Positions 17,580-25,540 of a DNA stretch of 64,000 nt are shown here, in pieces. The DNA comes from Streptomyces lavendofoliae. GTDB taxonomy: Bacteria; Actinomycetota; Actinomycetes; Streptomycetales; Streptomycetaceae. The stretch's first letter is position 1; each line of letters starts with the position of its first letter. A program made the position numbers and the translations under genes. The stretch is taken from positions 62,001 to 126,000 of the forward strand of contig NZ_BMTP01000016.1 of NCBI RefSeq assembly GCF_014649735.1. Direction: 5' to 3'. Below the pieces are notes generated by a model. It had not been told where the DNA came from. It ran no database searches and was given only the letters and a program-made list of their open reading frames with translations.

Positions 17580-18878
17580 TCAGCGCTCGGCGGTGTCGGC
17601 TCGCTGGTAGATGTCCGGGATGCCGTCGTTGTCGTCGTCGCGGTTCTCCTCCTCGTACAGGCGCCGGTAGATGCCGTTGCGCCGCTTGACGAGGAGCGCC
17701 GCGAGGGTGGCGGCGATGAGGGAGCCGATCAGGACCGCGGCCTTGATGTGCTCGGACGCGGCCGGGTCGGGGAAGGCGAGTTCGCCGATGAGCAGGGCGA
17801 CGGTGAATCCGATTCCGGCCAGTACGGCGAGTGCGAAGACGTCGGCCCAGGCCAGCTCGGGGTTCAGCCTGGCCTTGGTGAACCGGGCGGCCAGGTAGGT
17901 GCCGGCGAAGATGCCGAGGGTCTTGCCGATGACGAGGCCCAGCACGACGCCCAGCGGCTCCGGTCGGGCGAAGACTTGTCCCAGGGCTGCGCCCGAGACG
18001 CCGACGCCGGCGGCGAAGAGCGCGAACAGGGGCACCACGACGCCCGCGGAGACGGGGTGGAGCAGGTGGGAGGTGCGCTCGGCGGGGGAGGCGGTTTCGC
18101 CCTTGTCGCGGGTGGTTCGCAGGATCAGGCCGATGGCGACGCCGGCGACGGTGGCGTGGACGCCGCCGTTGTACATCAGTGCCCAGGTGACGACGCCGAG
18201 CGGGACGTACCACCACCAGCCGCGCACGCGGAAGCGCTGGAGGAGGTGGATGACGGCCAGTCCGGCGAAGGCTCCGCCGAGGGCGGCGAAGTTCAGGTCG
18301 CTGGTGAAGAAGACGGCGATGATCAGGATCGCGCCGAGGTCGTCGACGACGGCGAGAGTGAGCAGGAAGGCCCTCAGTGAGGCCGGCAGGTGGGTGCTGA
18401 GGACGGCGAGGACGGCGAGCGCGAAGGCGATGTCGGTGGCCATCGGCACGGCCCAGCCCTCGAGGCTTCCGCCGCCGGCGGTGACCGTGGCGGCGTAGAC
18501 GGCGGCGGGCACGATCATGCCGCAGAGCGCGGCGACGACCGGGAGCGCGGCGGTGGCGGGGGTGCGGAGCTCGCCGACGACCAGTTCGCGCTTGAGCTCG
18601 ATGCCGGCGACGAGGAAGAAGATGGCCAGCAGCCCGTCGGCGGTCCAGTGTTCGACCGAGAGGTCCAGGCCGAGGGCGGGTATGCCGAAGTGGAAGTCGC
18701 GTATCTGTTCGTAGGCCCCGCTCCACGGGGTGTTCGCCCACACGAGCGCCACGACGGCGGCGGCGAGGAGCACCAGCCCGCCGACGGTCTCCGTCCTCAG
18801 CGCCTGGACCACGGCGTTGCGCTCCGGTAGGGGGAGCAGGCCGAGGAAGAGGGAGCGCTCGCGAGGGGCGGCAGCCAT
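17580..18878 (-). CDS. nhaA: Na+/H+ antiporter NhaA
   Basis: 432-residue sodium/proton antiporter with about 11-12 membrane helices. The essential aspartate pair is in LAVVDDLGAILII, and the family blocks FFLVAGIELKRELVVGEL and PMATDIAFALAVLAVL are intact. The ATG at 18878 follows GGAGG. The cytoplasmic C-terminus ends in an acidic DDDNDGIPDIYQR segment, a D-x-D-x-D-G loop reminiscent of calcium-binding repeats. It does not overlap its neighbours and is probably a single-gene transcript. Confidence 0.95.
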   Translation of the reverse strand: MAAAPRERSLFLGLLPLPERNAVVQALRTETVGGLVLLAAAVVALVWANTPWSGAYEQIRDFHFGIPALGLDLSVEHWTADGLLAIFFLVAGIELKRELVVGELRTPATAALPVVAALCGMIVPAAVYAATVTAGGGSLEGWAVPMATDIAFALAVLAVLSTHLPASLRAFLLTLAVVDDLGAILIIAVFFTSDLNFAALGGAFAGLAVIHLLQRFRVRGWWWYVPLGVVTWALMYNGGVHATVAGVAIGLILRTTRDKGETASPAERTSHLLHPVSAGVVVPLFALFAAGVGVSGAALGQVFARPEPLGVVLGLVIGKTLGIFAGTYLAARFTKARLNPELAWADVFALAVLAGIGFTVALLIGELAFPDPAASEHIKAAVLIGSLIAATLAALLVKRRNGIYRRLYEEENRDDDNDGIPDIYQRADTAER

Positions 18879-19070
18879 GGATATGCCTCCAAGAGATCGG
18901 CTCGAGGGCATAAGAGCCCAAGGACGCCGACCAGACTTCCCGGCACACCGCGCGTCGTGATCAAGCCGCCCCCAGAGGGCTTTGACGCGTTGTGCCCACC
19001 CTAACCGCCTGCCGCGTGACCCGCCATACCCTGTTTCACCTGCGGAAACGTGGCACGCGGGCATGACGGG

Positions 19071-19111
19071 CGGGCCCGTCCACACCAAGGCGCGAGGTGT
19101 GTACGGGCCCG
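19071..19111 (-). terminator. Strong terminator hairpin of the AGCS symporter gene
   Basis: Two 16-base arms (CGGGCCCGTCCACACC and GGTGTGTACGGGCCCG) pair with one mismatch around a 9-base loop, 26 bp beyond the symporter stop codon. Also lies in the upstream region of nhaA, which it would insulate from read-through. Confidence 0.7.
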
Positions 19112-19136
19112 CTCAGGAGCCGGGCCGCGGGGGCGG

Positions 19137-20672
19137 TCAGACGGTGGTCTTCACCGACTCCTGGTCTTCGTCTTCCTCGGTGATCTCACCTGCGTTGCGG
19201 GCGCGGACGAACTCCAGGAAGGAGTTCAGCTCGCGCTTGACGACGGGGGCGAGGAGGTACAGGCCGATGATGTTGATGACGGCGAGCATGAAGAGCACCG
19301 CGTCGGCCATGTCGATCAGGGTCTGCAGCGTCAGCAGGGAACCTCCCACCGCGAACAGCGTGTAGAAGACCTTGAAGGTCAGCTCGCTTGCCTGGCTGCG
19401 GCCGAAGAGATGCGTCCATGCCTTCATGCAGTAGTAGCCCCAGGTCAGTACCGTGGAGATGGCGAACAGCATCACCGCGATGGTGAGGATGTACGGGAAC
19501 CAGGGCAGCACCGTGGCGAAGGCGTCCGAGGTGATGGTGACACCGCCGATGGACTCGCCCTCGCGGGCCTCGCCCCAGCTGGCCGGGTTGGCGATGACGA
19601 TGGTCAGCGCGGTCATCGTGCAGATGATGACAGTGTCGATGAACGGCTCCAGCAGGGCGACCAGGCCCTCGCTGGCGGGGTGCTTGGTCTTCACCGCCGA
19701 GTGCGCGATCGGGGCGGAGCCCAGGCCGGCCTCGTTGGAGAACGCGGCCCGCTTGAAGCCGATGATCAGCGCGCCGAGGACACCGCCGGCGACGCCCTGG
19801 GGGTTGAAGGCGCCTTCGATGATCGTGGCGATCGCGGCCGGGACGGCGCTGACATGGACCAGGATGACGACCAGACAGGCCGCGATGTAGATGCCGGCCA
19901 TGGCCGGGACCAGCTTGCTGGTGACGTTGGCGATCGAGCGGATGCCGCCGAGCAGCACGATGCCGACGAGCGCGGCGATCAGGATGCCGAAGAACAGCGC
20001 GCCGGCCGACGAGCCCATCAGGCCGTCCTCGCCGCCCGTGACGGAGACGAGCTGGGCGTAGGACTGGTTGACCTGGAACAGGTTGCCGCCGAAGAGGCCG
20101 AAGAACAGGACGAAGAAGGAGGCGAGGACACCGAGGACCTTGCCGAGGGTCCTGCCGTTCTTGCCGAAGCGGTCGGCCAGCCCCTTGGGCAGGTAGTGCA
20201 TCGGGCCGCCGGAGACCGTGCCGTCGGCGTGCACCTCGCGGTACTTCACTCCCAGGGTCACCTCGACGAACTTGGTGGCCATGCCGAGCAGACCGCACAG
20301 GATCATCCAGAAGGTGGCGCCGGGACCACCGATGGAGACGGCGACGGCCACACCGGCGATGTTGCCGAGGCCCACGGTGCCGGAGACGGCGGCGGTCAGC
20401 GCCTGGAAGTGGTTGACCTCACCGGCGGACCCCTTCTCGTCGTACTTCCCTCTCACCACGTCGACGGCGAGCTTGAACTTGCGGACCTGGACCAGCCCGA
20501 ACCAGGCGGTGAAGACCAGACCGGCGACGACGAGCCAGGCGACGATGAGGGGCAGCTCCGTACCGCCCACGGGGACGGAGTAGAAGACGACGTCCACGAG
20601 CCAGGTCGCTATGGGCTCGAAGAATCCGCTGACGGCTTCGTCGACGGACGTGGTGATGGAGTCGAGTGACAC
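19137..20672 (-). CDS. Sodium:alanine/glycine symporter (AGCS family)
   Basis: 511-residue amino-acid:cation symporter with about ten or eleven membrane segments. Family signatures are present: FQALTAAVSGTVGLGNIAGVAVAVSIGGPGA near residue 90, KRAAFSNEAGLGSAPIAHS near residue 300, and the C-terminal block ending INIIGLYLLAPVVKRE. The tail is acidic (EITEEDEDQESVKTTV). The GTG at 20672 is preceded by GAGGTAA; upstream frames are not coding-like. Transcribed from the AT-richer region around 20880-20945, which carries a CRP-like palindrome. Substrate (alanine, glycine or glutamine) cannot be told from sequence. Confidence 0.93.
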   Translation of the reverse strand: MSLDSITTSVDEAVSGFFEPIATWLVDVVFYSVPVGGTELPLIVAWLVVAGLVFTAWFGLVQVRKFKLAVDVVRGKYDEKGSAGEVNHFQALTAAVSGTVGLGNIAGVAVAVSIGGPGATFWMILCGLLGMATKFVEVTLGVKYREVHADGTVSGGPMHYLPKGLADRFGKNGRTLGKVLGVLASFFVLFFGLFGGNLFQVNQSYAQLVSVTGGEDGLMGSSAGALFFGILIAALVGIVLLGGIRSIANVTSKLVPAMAGIYIAACLVVILVHVSAVPAAIATIIEGAFNPQGVAGGVLGALIIGFKRAAFSNEAGLGSAPIAHSAVKTKHPASEGLVALLEPFIDTVIICTMTALTIVIANPASWGEAREGESIGGVTITSDAFATVLPWFPYILTIAVMLFAISTVLTWGYYCMKAWTHLFGRSQASELTFKVFYTLFAVGGSLLTLQTLIDMADAVLFMLAVINIIGLYLLAPVVKRELNSFLEFVRARNAGEITEEDEDQESVKTTV

Positions 20673-21445
20673 GGTGGTTACCTCGATGGCGCAGGGACCG
20701 GCGCGCGGGAGGTTGCGCCGGGCGGATGTGCGGTCTTTGAGCGAACGCCGTTGTCCGATCGGCGACCCTGGGCTCGCGTACCGCGGACTCGGCACGTGAT
20801 CACCCTGGTCGTGCTGCCGGTGCGTGCCGGCCGCTCCGCGGTGTGGCGAGGGGTGGTGCCACCTGTGGAGTTGCGCAGTTCTACCACGATCTTTACGTTC
20901 TTTTTAGTGATCCAAGTCACATAACCATGTGTAATCTTCGAAAGTGCCAGCGAGCGAGACCTGACCGTTATGCGGATGGCTTGATCCGTTCATCGGACGT
21001 CGGTCGGTCAGGCGCTGAGGCGAGGGCCCCGCCCCGCGAAGATTCGACCGCCCGGCTCTGGGCCGCTCTGGGGCGCCGCCGTAGGCGCTCACCCCCTCAA
21101 GGGCACGCGGAGGCTCTCTTTGCCGGTGACCGGAAACGTATCCGCCTTTTCGCTGCCGGGGCAGGGCAGTGAAATGGAGTCACGGTGACGGCCACTATGA
21201 GGCGTCCACCGGACACGCGGTGCTCTTGGCGCGTGAACGGCGGCAGACCCCGTACGCACGACGTCCCGGCGGACGTCGGCGGACGATCTCCAGCAGCCTG
21301 CCGAGGTGGCCGGAAAGCGAATGATCCACGTAGCCGCTTCGTCCTTTCCCTGTCATGACGTTCGGTGACCGACGGAGCGAGGTGTCACGCCGGCCCCGCC
21401 GCTCCGTGTCCCCCGCCTGGCCGAGCCGGGGACCGCCCGGACCGC
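20673..21445. other. Intergenic region (773 bp) upstream of the AGCS symporter gene
   Basis: Contains an unusually AT-rich promoter-like patch (20880-20945) with a CRP-like palindrome. The rest, up to the end of the PucR-type regulator gene, has no coding frame I would support. Small open frames here look like GC shadows. Confidence 0.6.
20906..20921. promoter_or_regulatory. CRP/Fnr-type palindrome
   Basis: AGTGA-TCCAAG-TCACA matches the CRP-family consensus TGTGA-N6-TCACA with one mismatch and fits the actinomycete form GTG-N6-G-N-CAC. It lies about 235 bp upstream of the symporter GTG in an AT-rich patch. Role as an operator is inferred. Confidence 0.45.
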
Positions 21446-22507
21446 TCAGAGATCCTGCTCCGGCCAGTCCAGCAGGCGGGCGCCGACGACCGCGGTCTGG
21501 AGCGTGTAGCGGTCGACGGGGTTGCCGGGATCGGCGCCCGTCAGCCGGTGGATCCGCTCCAGCCGGTACGTCATCGCCCGCACGCTCAGCGACAGCTGCC
21601 GGGCCGCCTCGGCCGCCACGCAGCCGGTGTCGAAGTACGCCGTGAGGGTGTCGATCAGCGGTTGGGCGCCGCCGCGGGCCTGCTTCAGCGGGCCGAGCAC
21701 CGTGCGCACCAGGTCGGCCATGGCCTGCCGGTCGCGGGTGAGCACCGGGTACACGAGGAGGTCGGCGGCGCGCAGCACCGGGTCCTCCAGGTTCATGCGC
21801 TCCGCCAGGTCCAGGGCGTTGAGCGCCTCCTCGTACGAATGGACGACCCCGCCGACTCCCGGATGGGCCCGGCCGATGGCCACCCGGCCGCCGTCGGTCG
21901 CGGCGTGCGCCTGCTTGGCGAAGAAGCCGAGGACGTCGGCCTGGTCGCCCGGCGCGATGCAGATGAGCCGGCCGTTCTTCGTGGTCAGCAGGAGGCGGCG
22001 GTCCCCGAAACGCGCCGCGAGGGACGATTCCACGCTACGGGTGACGGAATAGCCGTCGTCGTACGGCTCCGGCCCCTGCGCCACCGCGACCGCGTGGGCG
22101 TGCGACAACAACAGGCCGAAGCGCTCGGCCCGCTCGGCGAGGCGGCCCACGTCACTGCGCCCGTGGAGCAGGTCGTCGATGAACTCGCGCCGGGCCGCCT
22201 CCTGCTGGCGGATCGCGAGCCGCTGCGCCCGCTCATGACCCTCGGCGAAGGCGTCCACCGCCTGCTCCACCGCCGGCAGCAGGTGGTCGGCGGCGGCGCC
22301 GCGCAGGTCCGCCCGTACGTCCTGGGCGGCGGCGAGGTGCGCACGCACCATCAGGCGGAGCCCGATGCCGGCCTCCGCGGCCCGTTCGCCCTGCCCGCGC
22401 AGCGCTTCCAGCTCGTCCCGGTTCAACCGCCGGCCGGTGGCGCAGACCCCGGCCAGTATCCGGGCGTACCCCTCCAGATACTGCTCGACTCCGCCCTGCT
22501 CGGCCAT
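21446..22507 (-). CDS. PucR-type transcriptional regulator
   Basis: 353-residue regulator with an N-terminal helical sensory region (about 1-170), a GGDEF-like middle segment (ICIAPGDQADVLGFFAKQ to VAIGRAHPGVGGVVHSYEEAL), and a C-terminal PucR HTH_30 domain. The HTH reads LTAYFDTGCVAAEAARQLSLSVRAMTYRLERIHRLTG. This architecture matches the CdaR/PucR family of purine, sugar-acid or amino-acid regulators. Divergent from the YqiJ-like gene, with 237 bp between. The target is not evident; the neighbouring symporter is a candidate. Confidence 0.88.
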   Translation of the reverse strand: MAEQGGVEQYLEGYARILAGVCATGRRLNRDELEALRGQGERAAEAGIGLRLMVRAHLAAAQDVRADLRGAAADHLLPAVEQAVDAFAEGHERAQRLAIRQQEAARREFIDDLLHGRSDVGRLAERAERFGLLLSHAHAVAVAQGPEPYDDGYSVTRSVESSLAARFGDRRLLLTTKNGRLICIAPGDQADVLGFFAKQAHAATDGGRVAIGRAHPGVGGVVHSYEEALNALDLAERMNLEDPVLRAADLLVYPVLTRDRQAMADLVRTVLGPLKQARGGAQPLIDTLTAYFDTGCVAAEAARQLSLSVRAMTYRLERIHRLTGADPGNPVDRYTLQTAVVGARLLDWPEQDL

Positions 22508-22744
22508 GTCCCCTCCTGATCTCCTACGCGCCGCCGACGCGTCCCCGACGCGTGGGCGTCAAGGGTGACACGCGTCCGCCGGGGGGCCACCACCGGCATC
22601 AAGGGCGCATGAAGATTGCCGGTTGACGGCAATGCGCACCGGCGTGCAGTCCTGTCAGCATGGCCGCACCGGGGCCGGTGCACCAGACCGATGCCGTAAC
22701 CCGGAAATCACCGTGCCGCGCCAGGCGACGCAAGGGGGAGCATC

Positions 22745-23350
22745 GTGGACGAGTTCCGGCAGGCCGCCACCACGTTCCCCACGGTCCTGTTCACCGCGGC
22801 TCTCGTGGTGGTCGCCGGTTTCTGGCTGCTGGTGCTGGTGGGCGCGGCCGACACGGACAGCTTCGACGCGGACGTGGACGCCGGCGCGCTGGGCCTGGGC
22901 GGCGTGCCCGTGGCGGTGTCGGCCTCGCTGCTGATCGTCCTGTCCTGGTTCTCCGGCCTGACCGGATCCGTGCTCCTCGCCCGTGCGGGATGGCCGACCG
23001 CCCTGGTCCACCTGCTCGGCGCCGCTCTGCTGTGCGCCTCGCTCCTCGGCTCGTGGCGTCTGACGCGGGCGCTCGTACGCCCCTTGGCCAAGCTCTTCCC
23101 CGACGAACCCGGGCCGTCCCTGCACGACTTCGTCGGGTCCACCTGCACCATCCGCACCGGGCGGGTGGACGCGGACTTCGGCCAGGCCGAGGTCGCCGCG
23201 CGGGACGGCTCCACCGCCGTCGTCCAGGTCCGTCAGAACGACGGCAGTCCGCTGGCGCTCGGCAGCACCGGCCTGCTGTACGCGTACGACGACACCGGCG
23301 CGTTCTTCTGGGTCACGCCCTTCGACAAGGCGCTGGACCCCAGCGGCTGA
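22745..23350 (+). CDS. YqiJ-like membrane/OB-fold protein
   Basis: 201-residue protein with three predicted membrane segments (residues about 14-35, 57-75 and 85-102) and a C-terminal OB-fold-like domain starting FVGSTCTIRTGRVDADFGQAEVAA. This organisation matches the YqiJ/NfeD-like partner of YqiK flotillins. The GTG at 22745 is preceded by GGGGAG. The flotillin gene begins 50 bp after its stop, so the two are almost certainly one transcript. It presumably anchors or regulates the flotillin assembly. Confidence 0.8.
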   Translation: MDEFRQAATTFPTVLFTAALVVVAGFWLLVLVGAADTDSFDADVDAGALGLGGVPVAVSASLLIVLSWFSGLTGSVLLARAGWPTALVHLLGAALLCASLLGSWRLTRALVRPLAKLFPDEPGPSLHDFVGSTCTIRTGRVDADFGQAEVAARDGSTAVVQVRQNDGSPLALGSTGLLYAYDDTGAFFWVTPFDKALDPSG

Positions 23351-23400
23351 CCCGCCGTCCCTCCCGCTTCAGCTCCCACCCTTCGATCCGGGGATTCCTC

Positions 23401-25449
23401 ATGGATGCCATCTCCTTGGGCATCGGCGTGCTCGTCGCCGTCGTCCTGCTCATCGCCATCGCCATGCTGTTCGTGATCAGCCGGCTGTTCCGCAAAGTGG
23501 AGCAGGGCAAAGCGCTGATCGTGTCGAAGATGCGGAAGGTCGACGTCACCTTCACCGGACAGGTCGTCCTCCCCGTCCTGCACAAGGCCGAGGTCGTGGA
23601 CATCTCGGTGAAGACCATCGACATCTCCCGCACCGGCCGGGACGGTCTCATTTGCCGCGACAACATCCGCGCTGACATCCGCATCTCGTTCTTCGTCCGG
23701 GTGAACAAGACCGTCGAGGACGTCATCAAGGTCGCTCAGGCCATCGGCACGGCCCGCGCCAGCGACCAGGCCACGCTGCAGGAGCTGTTCAACGCCAAGT
23801 TCTCCGAGGCGCTGAAGACGGTCGGCAAGCAGCTGGACTTCACCGACCTCTACACCAAGCGCGACGAGTTCCGGGACCGGATCATCCAGGTCATCGGCAC
23901 CGATCTGAATGGCTACAGCCTGGAGGACGCGGCGATCGACTACCTGGAGCAGACGCCGCTCGCCCAGCTGGACGCCTCCAACATCCTCGACGCCCAGGGC
24001 ATCCGGAAGATCACCGAGCTGACGGCCGTCGAGCACGTGCGCACCAACGAGTTCCAGCGCACGGAGGAGAAGGAGATCACCCGGCAGAACGTCGACGCCC
24101 GCGAGGCGATCCTGGAGCTGGAGCGCCGCCAGGCCGACGCCGAGATCAAGCAGAAGCGGGAGATCGACACCGTACGGGCACGGGAGGAGGCCGAGACCGC
24201 CCGCGTGGTCGAGGAGGAGCGGCTGCGCGCGCAGAGCGCCTTCCTCAAGACCGAGGAACAGCTGGGCATCCAGCGCGAGAACCAGGCCCGCGAGGTGGCC
24301 GTCGCGCAGAAGAACCGCGAGCGGGTCATCGCCGTCGAGAACGAGCGCATCGAGAAGGACCGCCTGCTCGAAGTCATCGCCCGCGACCGGGAAACCGCAC
24401 TGACCCGCATCTCCGCCGAGAAGGAGGTCGAGGCCGAGCGCCGCGAGATCGCCGAGGTGATCCGTGAGCGGGTCGCGGTGGACCGCACGGTCGCCGAGCA
24501 GGAGGAGTCCATCAAGAAGCTCCGCGCCGTCGAGGAGGCCGAGCGCAAGCGGCAGGCCGTCGTCATCGCCGCCGAGGCCGAGGCCCAGGAGCAGCTCGTC
24601 AAGGACATCAAGGCCGCCGAGGCCGCCGAGCAGGCCGCGATCCACCGGGCGGCCGAGGAGCTGACGCTGGCCGAAGCCCGTCACAAGGCCGCCGACATGG
24701 ACGCCCGCGCGAAGGTCCGCCTCGCCGAGGGCATCCAGGCCGAGGCCGCGGCCGAGGGCCTGGCCGCCGTCCAGGTACGGGAGAAGGAAGCCGACGCCAT
24801 CGAGAAGACCGGCCGCGCCGAGGCGGAGGCGGCCGAGGCCCGTCTGCGCGCCGAAGCCGCGGGCACCCGTGAGAAGGCTCTCGCCGAGGCCACCGCCATC
24901 GGAGAGAAGCTCAAGGCCGAGGCGGCGGGCCTCACGGAGAAGGCCGCCGCGATGGCCGCGCTGGACGAGGCGTCCCGTACACACGAGGAGTACCGGCTGC
25001 GGCTGGAGGCGGAGAAGGACATCCGCCTGGCCGGGCTGGACGTCCAGCGCCAGGTCGCCGAGGCGCAGGCCGCGGTGCTGGCCACCGGGCTGGAGAACGC
25101 CGACATCAACATCGTCGGGGGCGAGTCGGCCTTCTTCGACCGGATCGTCGGGGCCATCTCCCTCGGCAAGGGCGTCGACGGGTTCATGGACAGCTCGCAG
25201 ACCGCCCGGGCGCTGGCCGGGCCGTGGCTGGACGGCTCCGCCTCCTTCACCGAGGACCTCACGAAGGTGCTCGGGTCGGTGTCCACCGCCGACGTACAGA
25301 ATCTGACCGTGTCCGCCCTGCTGATGAAGCTCATGCCCGACGGGTCCGGCCGGCGGGACGAGCTGATCGGCAAGGCGCGGCAGCTGGGTCTGGCCGACAT
25401 GCCGGTGGCCGAGCTCGCGGGCCTGGACGGCGCCGCCACCAAGAGCTGA
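23401..25449 (+). CDS. Flotillin family protein (YqiK-like)
   Basis: 682-residue SPFH protein, much longer than stomatins. One N-terminal membrane helix (LGIGVLVAVVLLIAIAMLFVI) is followed by the SPFH domain to about residue 220 and by a very long charged coiled-coil to about residue 570. That part is packed with Ala-Glu-Ala repeats (EAEAQEQLVKDIKAAEAAEQ). A C-terminal globular flotillin segment follows (ENADINIVGGESAFFDRIVGAIS onward). It scaffolds membrane microdomains in related systems. It lies between the YqiJ-like gene and a giant ATPase gene; a hairpin sits in the 91-bp gap before the latter. Confidence 0.9.
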   Translation: MDAISLGIGVLVAVVLLIAIAMLFVISRLFRKVEQGKALIVSKMRKVDVTFTGQVVLPVLHKAEVVDISVKTIDISRTGRDGLICRDNIRADIRISFFVRVNKTVEDVIKVAQAIGTARASDQATLQELFNAKFSEALKTVGKQLDFTDLYTKRDEFRDRIIQVIGTDLNGYSLEDAAIDYLEQTPLAQLDASNILDAQGIRKITELTAVEHVRTNEFQRTEEKEITRQNVDAREAILELERRQADAEIKQKREIDTVRAREEAETARVVEEERLRAQSAFLKTEEQLGIQRENQAREVAVAQKNRERVIAVENERIEKDRLLEVIARDRETALTRISAEKEVEAERREIAEVIRERVAVDRTVAEQEESIKKLRAVEEAERKRQAVVIAAEAEAQEQLVKDIKAAEAAEQAAIHRAAEELTLAEARHKAADMDARAKVRLAEGIQAEAAAEGLAAVQVREKEADAIEKTGRAEAEAAEARLRAEAAGTREKALAEATAIGEKLKAEAAGLTEKAAAMAALDEASRTHEEYRLRLEAEKDIRLAGLDVQRQVAEAQAAVLATGLENADINIVGGESAFFDRIVGAISLGKGVDGFMDSSQTARALAGPWLDGSASFTEDLTKVLGSVSTADVQNLTVSALLMKLMPDGSGRRDELIGKARQLGLADMPVAELAGLDGAATKS

Positions 25450-25470
25450 CCGGTCAAGGTCCCGAAGACC

Positions 25471-25505
25471 TCCGGAGCTGCCGCGCGGGGGGCGGCAGCT
25501 CCGGA
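25471..25505 (+). terminator. Hairpin between the flotillin and ATPase genes
   Basis: TCCGGAGCTGCCGC and GCGGCAGCTCCGGA form a perfect 14-bp stem with a 7-base loop. It may be a partial terminator (attenuator) that lowers expression of the giant ATPase relative to the flotillin, or an RNA-processing/stability element. Confidence 0.55.
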
Positions 25506-25540
25506 CCCCTTTCACCACGCACACGAGGGAGCGGGAGAGC

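Noticed and set aside
20843..21172. 109-codon plus-strand frame in the symporter upstream region
   Set aside because: Begins within the AT-rich promoter patch and spans the CRP-like palindrome; composition not coding-like.
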